NCBI GenBank assembly: GCA_024222295.1
Contig: JAAEPF010000034.1
Coordinates: 62,001-126,000, forward strand
Reading direction: 5' to 3'
From: Actinomycetes bacterium
GTDB lineage: Bacteria > Actinomycetota > Acidimicrobiia > Acidimicrobiales > Microtrichaceae
Length of the DNA: 64,000 nucleotides
Shown here: piece by piece, positions 52,195 to 60,863 of the stretch
How positions within the stretch are numbered: position 1 is the stretch's first letter
Layout of the letters: every line of letters begins with the position of its first letter
The notes under the pieces: generated by a model
Databases searched by the model: none
What the model was told of the DNA's origin: nothing
Seen by the model: the letters and a program-made list of their open reading frames with translations, nothing else
Program-made: the position numbers and the translations under genes

Positions 52195-53682
52195 TCAGGT
52201 CGCTTCGATCTGAACCGATAGTTCGGTCGGCACCGGATCAAGCGGTTCCACGAGCAGTCGACGGCCGTCGGGGCTGCGTGTGAATGACCCGCCTTCGACG
52301 ACGATGCCGTCGTCGCCCGGGTCCAGGCGGGCAGGGATCCAGATCTCTGTGGGCGCCGACACCGCCGGGTCCGCAGTGAAGTGAAGCTCGAACGAGGTCG
52401 CACCGGTCGGGGCCATGGGGTCGCTGTGCAGCGACACGGGAGTGCCGGCCACGGTACGCGGGTAGATCCTCTCCAGAGCCAACGCGGTCGAGCGCAGGCT
52501 CAGCGTTCCTGTGTCGTGGGGCACGAGCGCCTCGTCGGGCTCGCCGGTTGGGTCGTCGAGGCGCTTCCAGTTCCACCAGGTCCATCCGACCAGGTGCTGG
52601 TCGGCCAGCTCCGCGTGCAGCGCGGCATCTGCAACGAGGGCGGTGGCACCGAACTCGGTCATCAGCCATCCGCCACCGACGCGCGCACGGTCGCGTGCCG
52701 CGAGGTCCAAGCGGTGTGAGGACCATGCTCCACACAGTTCGGGCGAGTGGAGCCCGTCGACCCGGAACACGCCGTAGAGCGTCAAGGGGCAGTACACGTG
52801 GAAGCTCTCGGCCACGTTGGTGTCGCCCAGAGGACCGATGCGCGAACCGCGGCCGAGGTGCGTTGCCAGATCGGGTTCCCAGAACACGACCCCATCGGTG
52901 TCGATCTCCCGGATGGCGACTGCGAGGCGTTCGTAGACCGGCTGCATCCGCTGGTGGTCCACTCCCTCGCTGAGGAAGTCGGATCCCGGCCATGGTTCGT
53001 TGAGCAGGTCATAGCCGAGCACGTTGGGGCGATCGGCCACTGCCGCGACAACTGACTGCCACGCGGCCACATACCTGTCGACCAGCCCGTGCTCGTTGGC
53101 CCAGAAGGCGTCCCACGCGTGCCAGAGCGATGGCTGGGCCACGTTGAAGCTCCAGTCACCCAGCCCGGTCGCGATCGGGATGCCGCCGTCGTCGACTGCC
53201 CAGTCGGGAAACCCCTCACCGCCCCAGCGCTCGTTCATCACATCCTGGTGGCTGTCGAGCAGCACCAGGATGCCGTGGTCGCCGAGCAGGTCGACCAGTT
53301 CCACCAGCCTTGCGACGTACGTCGCGTCGATGATGCCCCGCTCGGGCTCGAGTCCTGCCCAGATGAACCCGAGGCGGACGATGTTGAAGCCCAGGTCACG
53401 GATCAGCGAGGCATCGGCGGGCCCGAACTCATCGGGTGACGGCAGGTAGGGAGGGCGCTTGTCGACGAGGTTGACGCCGTGGAGCAGCACGAATCGGCCG
53501 TGTGCGTCGCGGAAGGCCCCGTCGGCATCCACCGTCACGGCGCCATCCGTCGGGACCGTTTGTGACGACGGCGGCAACGGCGCCTGCTCGGCCTGGTCTA
53601 CGGGCGCGCAGGCCGCGCAGGCCAACGCGGCCGCGAACAGTGCGTTGGTCAGCCAGCGCAGGAGAGCGGCCGCTGGCCGCAT
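52195..53682 (-). CDS. GH5 endoglycosylceramidase-like lipoprotein
   Basis: 495 aa. A hydrophobic signal with a lipobox-like ALAC (or AAC) near residue 22-25 suggests a surface lipoprotein. The catalytic barrel shows FVLLHGVNLVDKRPPYLPSP, LGFNIVRLGFIWAGLEPERG, LLDSHQDVMNERWGGEGFPD (the HQD motif of endoglycosylceramidases), acid/base Glu229 in GYDLLNEPWPG and nucleophile Glu343 in WLMTEFGA. Family relatives cut the sugar from glycosylceramides; a eukaryotic relative acts on steryl glucosides. The start lies one base after the GMC stop, so it is the last gene of the operon. Which glycolipid it cleaves is not known. Confidence 0.9.
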   Translation of the reverse strand: MRPAAALLRWLTNALFAAALACAACAPVDQAEQAPLPPSSQTVPTDGAVTVDADGAFRDAHGRFVLLHGVNLVDKRPPYLPSPDEFGPADASLIRDLGFNIVRLGFIWAGLEPERGIIDATYVARLVELVDLLGDHGILVLLDSHQDVMNERWGGEGFPDWAVDDGGIPIATGLGDWSFNVAQPSLWHAWDAFWANEHGLVDRYVAAWQSVVAAVADRPNVLGYDLLNEPWPGSDFLSEGVDHQRMQPVYERLAVAIREIDTDGVVFWEPDLATHLGRGSRIGPLGDTNVAESFHVYCPLTLYGVFRVDGLHSPELCGAWSSHRLDLAARDRARVGGGWLMTEFGATALVADAALHAELADQHLVGWTWWNWKRLDDPTGEPDEALVPHDTGTLSLRSTALALERIYPRTVAGTPVSLHSDPMAPTGATSFELHFTADPAVSAPTEIWIPARLDPGDDGIVVEGGSFTRSPDGRRLLVEPLDPVPTELSVQIEAT

Positions 53683-53683
53683 C

Positions 53684-55234
53684 TCATCCCGCCGACCAGA
53701 TCGACATGGCGCGTTCCGAGATGGCAGCGGCGGTGAGCGACGTGTTGACGGCAATGGGGCTGCTGTAGGTGGAGGCATCGACGACGTGCAGGCCCTCATG
53801 GACCCCACCGTCGCTCCTGAATACCCTGCACCGGTCATCCACCACGCCGATGTCCGCACTGTCGGCCATGCGGCATGTGCCCTGCGGGTGGATGGTGAGT
53901 CCGTCGTTGCGAATCTCGTCCCACGAGGGAAGCCGCTGCCCACCGATCGAGGCCGCCATGTGGTCGGCGGCGGCCTTGCCCGAGGAGAACAGCTTGCGGG
54001 TCTGCGGCGAGAGGTCGAAGTGAACGTCGACCTTGCCGTTGCGGTCGGCACTCACCCGGCCGTCCATTCCGTCGACTCCCATGATTCCCAGATGGATCAG
54101 CCTGGTGCCCCACTTCTGCATCAAGTGCTTCTGGCCGAGTCCGAAAGTGCGCATGTCGCCCTCGCCGATCTGCCCGTCGGGGTCGGCCACTATCAGCGAC
54201 GAGATGACCGGAAGGATCATCATCGGCTCGATGATGAACGGCGCCCAGTCGTCGCCCATCCCGGGCGGAGGGGTGAAGAGGTGCTCGAAGGAGGCCGAGC
54301 CGATGATCTTGCCGGGCATCATGTCCATGTCGTCGAAGCCGAAGTCCTCGGGGACGACCAGAGGGATCATCATGTCGCCGCCGCGGCTCAGGTTGAGCCC
54401 GGTCTGCGCCGAGATGCCACCGGGCAGGAGGTGTGCCGACGCCTGCAACAACGCGGCAGAGCCGACTGCACCGGCGCCGACGAATACGTCATCTGCCAAT
54501 ACGACTGTGGGGTCCCCGCTTGTCATGTCGAGGGTGGTGACCTTCCAGCGCCGCTGCCCGCCCGGGTCCGCCGGCTGGATCGAGGCCACCTTGGTTCCGA
54601 GGCGCATCTCGGCGCCCAGGTCCTCGGCCGGCTGCATGTAGCGGACGTCGACGGAGGTCTTGGCGCCCTTGGTGCAGCCTGTGGTGCACCAGCCGAGGTT
54701 CTCACAGGACTCGTTGACAGCGACCGGAACGGGGTCGCAGCTCATTGCCGAGGCCCGGCACACCTCCGCGAACATCGCGTCGCGCCGTGAGGCCAGCTTC
54801 CAGTCGTCGTCGGGTCGGTTGCCGGTCCACTGCACCTGGGTGATGCCCAGTTGGGCCTCGGCCCGCTCGTAGAAGGGGTCGAGCGCGGCTCGGTCGACGG
54901 CACCGGGCCACGCCGGGTCGTCGAAGACGAAGCTCGGGGCCCGCAGCGACACCATCGAGTAGACGAGCGAACCGCCGCCGAGTCCCTTGCCGCCGATGAC
55001 CACCGATGCGGCCAGGGTGGTCGGGTTGACCCCCGCATACAGGTCGAAGAGGTCCATGTAGTAGCCGAAGTCACCCTGCACCTGGCGGAACTCGTGGCTG
55101 TCGCCTCGTCCGTCCCACCGCTTGCCCTGTTCGAGTACCACCACCGAGGCGCCTGCCTCGGCGGCGCGCAGGGCGGCGGGCCCGCCGCCGAACGCCGAGC
55201 CGATGACGCAGACGTCGAACTCGTTGCTGCTCAC
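53684..55234 (-). CDS. GMC oxidoreductase, cholesterol-oxidase-like
   Basis: 516 aa. FAD motif FDVCVIGSAFGGGPAALRAA, LAASVVIGGKGLGGGSLVYS, and the C-terminal active-site region TIHPQGTCRMADSADIG followed by VVDASTYSSPIAVNTSLTAA. Closest in type to the ChoD/cholesterol-oxidase group of GMC enzymes, which oxidise a secondary ring alcohol. No signal peptide is present. The GTG start overlaps the stop of the Tat-signal small-subunit gene (GTGA), so the two are likely one complex, exported together. Confidence 0.9.
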   Translation of the reverse strand: MSSNEFDVCVIGSAFGGGPAALRAAEAGASVVVLEQGKRWDGRGDSHEFRQVQGDFGYYMDLFDLYAGVNPTTLAASVVIGGKGLGGGSLVYSMVSLRAPSFVFDDPAWPGAVDRAALDPFYERAEAQLGITQVQWTGNRPDDDWKLASRRDAMFAEVCRASAMSCDPVPVAVNESCENLGWCTTGCTKGAKTSVDVRYMQPAEDLGAEMRLGTKVASIQPADPGGQRRWKVTTLDMTSGDPTVVLADDVFVGAGAVGSAALLQASAHLLPGGISAQTGLNLSRGGDMMIPLVVPEDFGFDDMDMMPGKIIGSASFEHLFTPPPGMGDDWAPFIIEPMMILPVISSLIVADPDGQIGEGDMRTFGLGQKHLMQKWGTRLIHLGIMGVDGMDGRVSADRNGKVDVHFDLSPQTRKLFSSGKAAADHMAASIGGQRLPSWDEIRNDGLTIHPQGTCRMADSADIGVVDDRCRVFRSDGGVHEGLHVVDASTYSSPIAVNTSLTAAAISERAMSIWSAG

Positions 55235-55899
55235 GGGGTTACCACCAGTCCGTTGGGCGCTGTCTGCATTCTGGGATCCGGTGTGCCGAACGCCTGGTTG
55301 TAGGTGAACTCGTCAACGGAGTCGACCGGACCCGGGAATCCGATGAGGGGCCCGCTAACGCGGTCGGCGCCGGTCCTCTCGGCCCAGAAGTCGCCGTAGA
55401 ACGCCATCTTGGCGATCATCACGCCGCCGAAGTACTTCAGGTCGATGATTCCCTCGAAGAGGGTGGTCATGAGAAGCAGCTTGTACTGGCGACCGCGTTC
55501 GTCGAAGGTCGGCCCCAGGGGCAGGTCGCCGAAGCTGGGGCCCCCGTCCACCGGTAGGTGGAACCAGTCGGCCCAGAGGTCGAGATCAGCGGCCCACGCG
55601 CGCATGAATCCATCGGTGAGGAAGTCGGCAGGTGGGGGCAGGCTGCCCGAGAAATCGGAGAGCCACTCGTAGACACCGGCCTGGTTCGCTCCGGGTGACG
55701 GTGAACCGTCGGCCAGCAAGTCCTGGACCACCCCGTTGTGCGTGCCCGGCACCGCAGCGTCCCACAGGCCCCGCAGGGTGTGTTCCGCTGAGCGCATCGT
55801 CGGGTGGGGCGCGCAGGACACCGCTGTTGCCGTCACTGCTCCGGTGCTCCCCAGCACCACGACGGCCTGCATGAACCGTCGTCGATCAACCCTGGTCAT
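55231..55899 (-). CDS. Gluconate-dehydrogenase-subunit-3-like protein with Tat signal
   Basis: 222 aa. The N-terminus RVDRRRFMQAVVVLGSTGAV is a twin-arginine signal with RRRFM, followed by a Cys in SCAPHP that could carry lipid. The mature part is helical and Trp-rich (AWAADLDLWADWFHLP; FEGIIDLKYFGGVMIAKMAF), in the style of small subunits encoded next to GMC oxidoreductases. ATG 55899 overlaps the PhyH gene end by 14 bp. It probably chaperones the signal-less GMC subunit through the Tat system and anchors it outside. Confidence 0.78.
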   Translation of the reverse strand: MTRVDRRRFMQAVVVLGSTGAVTATAVSCAPHPTMRSAEHTLRGLWDAAVPGTHNGVVQDLLADGSPSPGANQAGVYEWLSDFSGSLPPPADFLTDGFMRAWAADLDLWADWFHLPVDGGPSFGDLPLGPTFDERGRQYKLLLMTTLFEGIIDLKYFGGVMIAKMAFYGDFWAERTGADRVSGPLIGFPGPVDSVDEFTYNQAFGTPDPRMQTAPNGLVVTP

Positions 55900-56671
55900 A
55901 GTTCGCCAGCACCCCCACCAAGTCGAACTCGCGATCCCGCCGCGGTTCAGCCAGCCATACGCCATTTTGGGCCAACAGCAGGCGATCGTCCAGAGCCTTG
56001 CCGCTCAGAGCTGAGAGCGCATCGGCTCCGCAGTACTGGATGATCCACGCCCGCCTCGCCCCGTCGGTCATGTTGGGGCCGCTGCGGTGCATCACGAGCG
56101 AGGAGAACAGCAGCACGTCACCGGCTGACACGGGCACAGCCACGGCGCCTTCGTCGGACTCCACGTTGCCGACCCGGAAGGGTGAGCCGCCGGGGTCGTT
56201 CACGTGTGATCGGGTGCCGTTGCGGTGTGAGCCGGGGATCACATGGATGCATCCGTTTGACTCATCCGCGTCGTCGAAGGCCACCCAGCAGGTGAGGTAC
56301 GCCTCGGGGACGAGCGGCGTGTAGCCGTTGTCCTGGTGCCATGGCAGCTCGGTGTGCGCGTGCGGGGGCTTGAAGACGGCCTGCTCCCAGTAGAGACGTG
56401 CGCCCGCGTCGTCGCCGACCAGTGGTAGCACCACCGGTGCCCAGCGCTCGTCGCAGGCCACCGCCTGCAACCCGGGTGACAGGAGGTGCATCATCGGGCG
56501 GTACTCGAGTTGGCCGTCGTCCTTCGCGCCGAGGTCGAGGCGGAAGTTGGTCTGTTCGATCTCGGCGACGATTCGGTCGCATTCGTCGCGGCTGAAGAAC
56601 CCTTCGAGCACGGTGTACCCGTCGCGCTCGAACCGCTCCAGGTGCGGGGACGGCAGCGCTGGTGCGGTCAT
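55886..56671 (-). CDS. Phytanoyl-CoA dioxygenase family (PhyH) Fe/2-oxoglutarate enzyme
   Basis: 261 aa. Iron ligands: ELPWHQDNGYTPL (H-x-D) and LVMHRSGPNMTDGARRAW (distal His and the 2-oxoglutarate Arg). FERDGYTVLEGFFSRDECDR is the family N-terminus. It should hydroxylate a CoA ester or free lipid alpha or beta to a functional group. ATG 56671 overlaps the thiolase stop (ATGA). Confidence 0.9.
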   Translation of the reverse strand: MTAPALPSPHLERFERDGYTVLEGFFSRDECDRIVAEIEQTNFRLDLGAKDDGQLEYRPMMHLLSPGLQAVACDERWAPVVLPLVGDDAGARLYWEQAVFKPPHAHTELPWHQDNGYTPLVPEAYLTCWVAFDDADESNGCIHVIPGSHRNGTRSHVNDPGGSPFRVGNVESDEGAVAVPVSAGDVLLFSSLVMHRSGPNMTDGARRAWIIQYCGADALSALSGKALDDRLLLAQNGVWLAEPRRDREFDLVGVLANYDQG

Positions 56672-58125
56672 CGGTTCACCTCGCTCCAGGTCTGACCGCG
56701 CAGGTGCACGGCTCTTCCGACGATGTCGACCGGGGCCGACGCCGGATCGGCCGCCGCTGCGACTGCTCGCCTGCCGTCGGGCAGGTCGGCGATGACGGGG
56801 GCGGAGGTTGTGTTGCCGTCGCGGTCGGTGCCCTGCGTGGCGGCGACCACGATCCCGGGGGTGTCGATGTCCTCGCCCGGACCGACGATGGTGCGGGCGC
56901 TTTCATCGATGGCCTTCTGCTCGCCGGCCAGGTCGACCGCGGCATAGCCGCTCGCCGGTGGCGCGGAGGTGTACAGCCCGTAGCTGTGCTTGGTCACGTA
57001 CCAGCCGAGCGCACCGATGAGGGCGTTGGATGCGCCTTCGCGCAACAGGCCCGCAGCGGTTGCGATGGCGTGCGTGGAGTAGTTGTTGCCCGGGCCTCCG
57101 AAGTAGGGGAGTCCCCCCGTGAGGGTCAGTTGCCGGTCGGTCGTGGCGGGGTGGATGCCGATGGCCTCGGCCGCCAGTTGCACAGCGGCGGGAAAGCAGG
57201 AGTAGAGGTCGAGCAACTCGATCTCGTCGATGGCCAGGCCTGCGGCGTCCATGACGCCACCGGCGGCTGCGGCGATTGCAGGCGAGGCGGCGATGTCGGG
57301 TCGTGCGGTGGGTTCCCACACGTCGACTGCGTCGGCGCCCGCGGCCACGAACACCGCCTGGTCGGCGAGTCCTGCTGCGCGGGCGGCTGCCAGCGAGCTG
57401 ACGATGACCGCGGCGCCCTGATCCACGTTCAGGAACGCGCACATCTTCTTCGTGTAGGGCTCGGCAACCACCCTGTTGGCCTCGGTGACTTCGGCGATCG
57501 ACGCGGCGTTGAGTGGCTCGGGGAACCACGCCCAGGGGTGCTTCGCCGCGACCTCGGTGAACGGCGCCATCAGGTCGCCGAGCGCCTTGCGGTGCTCGGC
57601 GCCGGTGCGGCCCTCGCGGTGGGCGACCGCCGAGTCGACCATGGCGTAGATGTGCGCGGGCACGAGCAGCCCGACTGACATCTCGGACTCACCGACACCG
57701 AGTCGGTCCTGGCCCAGCACTGGATCTGCTTCGTCGGCCTTGCCGCCGCTCGGTACCTTCTCACCGGTGCGGGCGGAACGCATCGCTTCGGCACCTGCGA
57801 TGAGCGTGCCGCTGATCCGGCCGGCCGAGATGTCGACCGCGGCCCTGTTGACCAGGGCCTGCGGTGTGTTGCCACCGACGACCGTGGCTTCGCACGTGGC
57901 CCCGGCGATACCGAGCCTGGCCGCGAGGTCGGTGGCCGGTGCGGGGCCTACCCGCGAGAGCATGTTGACCACGCTCACGCGGTCGATTGCGCCCTCGATC
58001 CCGCCGGCGTCGTCAAGGGCGGCACCCGCAGCGCGCTCGGCGAGGTCGAGCGCAGACACGGTTGCGTCACGCTCGATCGACTGGCCTGCGCCGATCAGTA
58101 CCGGAACCCTCGTTTCGTCAGTCAT
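56668..58125 (-). CDS. Thiolase-superfamily protein (SCP2/acetyl-CoA acetyltransferase-like) lacking the usual Cys
   Basis: 485 aa. Thiolase fold with GGNTPQALVNRAAVDISAG, LIAGAEAMRSARTGEK and the late His loop GGLPYFGGPGNNYSTHAIAT. At the place of the nucleophilic Cys the sequence reads TVVGGNTPQ (residues 81-89), so no Cys is there; Cys78 is a few residues earlier. Many actinobacterial proteins named acetyl-CoA acetyltransferase share this. The reaction may be a retro-aldol or lyase step instead. C-terminal 120 residues form an extra OB-like domain. ATG 58125 overlaps the CMD gene by 8 bp. Confidence 0.82.
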   Translation of the reverse strand: MTDETRVPVLIGAGQSIERDATVSALDLAERAAGAALDDAGGIEGAIDRVSVVNMLSRVGPAPATDLAARLGIAGATCEATVVGGNTPQALVNRAAVDISAGRISGTLIAGAEAMRSARTGEKVPSGGKADEADPVLGQDRLGVGESEMSVGLLVPAHIYAMVDSAVAHREGRTGAEHRKALGDLMAPFTEVAAKHPWAWFPEPLNAASIAEVTEANRVVAEPYTKKMCAFLNVDQGAAVIVSSLAAARAAGLADQAVFVAAGADAVDVWEPTARPDIAASPAIAAAAGGVMDAAGLAIDEIELLDLYSCFPAAVQLAAEAIGIHPATTDRQLTLTGGLPYFGGPGNNYSTHAIATAAGLLREGASNALIGALGWYVTKHSYGLYTSAPPASGYAAVDLAGEQKAIDESARTIVGPGEDIDTPGIVVAATQGTDRDGNTTSAPVIADLPDGRRAVAAAADPASAPVDIVGRAVHLRGQTWSEVNR

Positions 58126-58714
58126 CGGTTCCCACCTTCCAGTCGTCGGGTTCGGTGCCGTCGGGTGGCCAGGGCATCAGCCCCTCGTCGAGGGGCACGT
58201 CGAAGGACTTCAGCAACGTGGAGACCATCCGCCACGTGCCGATGGTCGACACGAACTCGACGAGCACCGCAGGGTCGGAGCTGATGTGCGCGCGGCACTC
58301 CTCGAACACGGATTCGCTCACATGGCCGTGCTCCACCACGTCATCGACCGCCGCAAGCACCGCACGCTCGGTGGGTCCGAAGCGGTCACTGGCCCGCCAG
58401 TCGCGAACAGCGAGCACATCTTCGGGGTCGACCTCCAGCCAGTCGGTGGCGATGCCCCAGTGCTGGGTCCATTCGTAGACCGAGCCGGTGGACCAGCCGA
58501 GCCGCATGATGATCAGCTCGCGCAGCCGGGCATCGAACGAGGACCTCCACAGCAACCCCATGATCAGGTCGCGGAGCCACTTGGCGACATCGGGCTGGTT
58601 CATCAGCAGCCGGAACACGCTCAGCCGTGCGGTGGCATCCTCCAAGCCGACGTCGGCGCCGGCCGCGACGGACTCGTCGATTCCGAGCATCGGTATGCGC
58701 GGCTCGTCGCTCAT
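58118..58714 (-). CDS. Carboxymuconolactone-decarboxylase (CMD/AhpD-like) family protein
   Basis: 198 aa. Core helices SSFDARLRELIIMRLGWSTG and SVYEWTQHWGIATDWLEV match the CMD motif E-L-x-I-x-R then Y-E-W-x-x-H. The Cys pair of AhpD peroxidases is absent, so a peroxidase role is unlikely. Such proteins are common in lipid-degradation operons, where they may be lactonases or lyases; a lactone made by the monooxygenase at 50452 is one conceivable substrate. Start and stop overlap both neighbours (ATGA at 58714). Confidence 0.82.
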   Translation of the reverse strand: MSDEPRIPMLGIDESVAAGADVGLEDATARLSVFRLLMNQPDVAKWLRDLIMGLLWRSSFDARLRELIIMRLGWSTGSVYEWTQHWGIATDWLEVDPEDVLAVRDWRASDRFGPTERAVLAAVDDVVEHGHVSESVFEECRAHISSDPAVLVEFVSTIGTWRMVSTLLKSFDVPLDEGLMPWPPDGTEPDDWKVGTDD

Positions 58715-59808
58715 GGCTTCACCACTCCGTGTATGGGCGGGGTCTCCTCCGACTCGCCGGCCATGGCGGCCAGCAGGTCGTGGGCACCGTCGAGGCCGAC
58801 CACCCGGCGGGGCAGGTCGGCGAACGGGTACTTGTGGGAGGCGAGTAGTTCGAGTGCGGCTGTGTATGCGGTGGCGTCGACGCCGAGGGCACCCATCACC
58901 CTCAATTCCTTGTAGACCATCTCGTCGGGATGGAATCCCGGGGCCTCGGCGTCGAAACCACGGGTTCCCGCAACGACCACTCGTCCGCCGACCGCCGCCG
59001 TGCGGATTGCCTGGGCGAACGCGGTCGGTGCGTTCGCCGTCACGTCGACGACCACGTCGGCGCCGCCACCGGTGGAGTCGCGAAACGCCTCGGCCGGGTC
59101 CTGCCTGGCGACGTCGACCACCAGGTCAGCTCCGAAGTCCGTCGCGGCGGCGAGCCGGTCTGCGTCCCGCTCGCCGGAACCGGTCACCATGATGAACCCG
59201 GCTCCTGCCTCCCGGGCGGCCGCAGCCGCGGACAGCCCGCGGATCCCGGGGCCGAGTATTGCCACGTTCTCGCCGGCTGCGAGTGCCGGAACGGTCACCC
59301 CCCAGCGGATGCCGGCACCGATCGGGTTGAACAACGTCGCCACCACCGGGTCGAGTGAGTCGGGAACCGGCAGCAGCAGGGTGTCTGGTGCCAGGTACTG
59401 GTGGCTCGCGTAGCCGCCCCACAGGTGTGGCTCGCGCTTCACGTCGACGAACCCGTACATGTCGCCGATGCCGTGGTTGGCGCAGAGACGGTAGTTCCCG
59501 GCGAGGCAGGCGGGGCACTCGCCGCACCGTTGGAACACCTCGACCGCGACCCGGTCGCCGATCGACACGCCCCACTTCTGCGCGGCCGCGGCCCCGAGCT
59601 GTTCGATGATGCCTACCGACTCGTGGCCGGGGATGAAAGGCCTGCCTCCGTGCAGCTTGCCCGACCATTGCTCGTGGTCGGTGCCGCAGAGGCCGCACGC
59701 CTCAACCCGCAACACCCCCGTGTCGGCGCCGGTTGCGGGCAGGTGGAACTCGACCGCTTCCAGTCGTCGGGGTGCCTCGAGCACCAGGGCGCGGGCGAGT
59801 TCCGGCAT
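58711..59808 (-). CDS. Zinc-dependent alcohol dehydrogenase (MDR family)
   Basis: 365 aa from ATG 59808. Catalytic zinc ligands in EACGLCGTDHEQW and PFIPGHESVG; structural zinc Cys set in RCGECPACLAGNYRLC. The NAD(P) site is VAILGPGIRGLSAAAAAREA. It should oxidise a secondary or primary alcohol to a ketone or aldehyde; a downstream ketone would suit the Baeyer-Villiger enzyme of the same regulon. Its start overlaps the flavoprotein stop by one base (TGATG). Confidence 0.92.
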   Translation of the reverse strand: MPELARALVLEAPRRLEAVEFHLPATGADTGVLRVEACGLCGTDHEQWSGKLHGGRPFIPGHESVGIIEQLGAAAAQKWGVSIGDRVAVEVFQRCGECPACLAGNYRLCANHGIGDMYGFVDVKREPHLWGGYASHQYLAPDTLLLPVPDSLDPVVATLFNPIGAGIRWGVTVPALAAGENVAILGPGIRGLSAAAAAREAGAGFIMVTGSGERDADRLAAATDFGADLVVDVARQDPAEAFRDSTGGGADVVVDVTANAPTAFAQAIRTAAVGGRVVVAGTRGFDAEAPGFHPDEMVYKELRVMGALGVDATAYTAALELLASHKYPFADLPRRVVGLDGAHDLLAAMAGESEETPPIHGVVKP

Positions 59809-60776
59809 CAGGCGAGGGCGCTGTTCTTCGCCAGGACTGCTTCGGCTTCGGACACGACGCTGCGCACCAGGTCGCCGGCGGACATGAGGTCGTCGATCGC
59901 GCCGACGACCTGGCCGGCCGGGTAGCACTCGCGCTCCGGGTCGACATCCGCGGTGTCCTCCCCGCCGCCCATGTGCAGGGCCCTTTCCATGATCGACGTG
60001 ACCATCTGGTCGGGGAAAGGCTTGAGTTCCGAGGCCCGGTCCTTTTCCCACGCATCGGTGTATTCGCCCCGGATTACGCGCATGGTCTTGCCCGAGTAGG
60101 CGCGGCTGATCGTGGTCTGGTCCTCGCGGGCGCCGATGATGCGGTCCTTGAAGCCGGTGACCGCGTGCGCCTCATGGGTCGCGATGAAGCGTGTGCCCAT
60201 CCACACTCCGTCGGCGCCGAGGGCGAGCGCTGCGGCGAGGCCGCGGCCGTCGAAGATGCCGCCTGCTGCTGCGACCGGAACCCGGTCACCAACTGCGTCG
60301 ACGATCTGGGGCACCAGCGGCATGGTGGCGACCTTGCCGGTGTGTCCGCCTGCCTCGGTGCCCTGGGCGATCACGATGTCGCAACCGGCTTCGACCGCGC
60401 GCACCGCGTGTGAGACCTTGCCGCACATGTTGGCCACGAGCAGCTCCGATTCATGGCACATCGAGATGACCTCGGCCGGTACGCCGAGGGCGGCCACGAA
60501 TACCTTGGCGCCACCGTCGATGATCGACTGCACCTGTGCTTCGAGGTCGCCGGGCATGGCGGTCAGCAGGTCGACTCCGAAGGGCTTGGCGGTCTCATCG
60601 CGGACCTTGTCGATCTCGCCGACCATTTCGTCGTGACTCATAGCGCCGGCACCTATGCACCCGAACCCGCCCGCTTCGGAGACTGCGGTGACGAGCCGGT
60701 GGTAGGAGACCCCACCCATTCCGGCGAGCATCACGGGGTGTTCGATCTCGAGGATGTCGGTCAGTCGTGTCTGCAT
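59808..60776 (-). CDS. Nitronate monooxygenase-family flavoprotein (operon leader)
   Basis: 322 aa FMN barrel: IEHPVMLAGMGGVSYHRLVT, GGFGCIGAGAMSHDEMVGEI, DIVIAQGTEAGGHTGKVATM and VPVAAAGGIFDGRGLAAALA. Relative of the protein at 49195 but clearly distinct in length. Similar proteins in steroid pathways (IpdC type) act on CoA intermediates. ATG 60776 is the first gene of an eight-gene operon ending at 52195; the TetR-type site at 60799-60816 lies 23 bp before the start. Confidence 0.88.
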   Translation of the reverse strand: MQTRLTDILEIEHPVMLAGMGGVSYHRLVTAVSEAGGFGCIGAGAMSHDEMVGEIDKVRDETAKPFGVDLLTAMPGDLEAQVQSIIDGGAKVFVAALGVPAEVISMCHESELLVANMCGKVSHAVRAVEAGCDIVIAQGTEAGGHTGKVATMPLVPQIVDAVGDRVPVAAAGGIFDGRGLAAALALGADGVWMGTRFIATHEAHAVTGFKDRIIGAREDQTTISRAYSGKTMRVIRGEYTDAWEKDRASELKPFPDQMVTSIMERALHMGGGEDTADVDPERECYPAGQVVGAIDDLMSAGDLVRSVVSEAEAVLAKNSALA

Positions 60777-60798
60777 GGAGTGACACTATGACTTACAA

Positions 60799-60816
60799 AC
60801 TGATTCGTCAATCAGT
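60799..60816 (-). promoter_or_regulatory. TetR-type operator, copy 2 (before the eight-gene operon)
   Basis: ACTGATTCGTCAATCAGT: arms ACTGAT/ATCAGT around TCGTCA, in the 87-bp gap between the TetR gene and the operon it precedes. Differs from copy 1 at two spacer positions. Consensus of the three sites: ACTGATYCRTCAATCAGW. Confidence 0.78.
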
Positions 60817-60863
60817 AAGGGTGCGTGTGGGGTCGCTGGAGCCGGGGCCTGGCAGCGGCTCTG

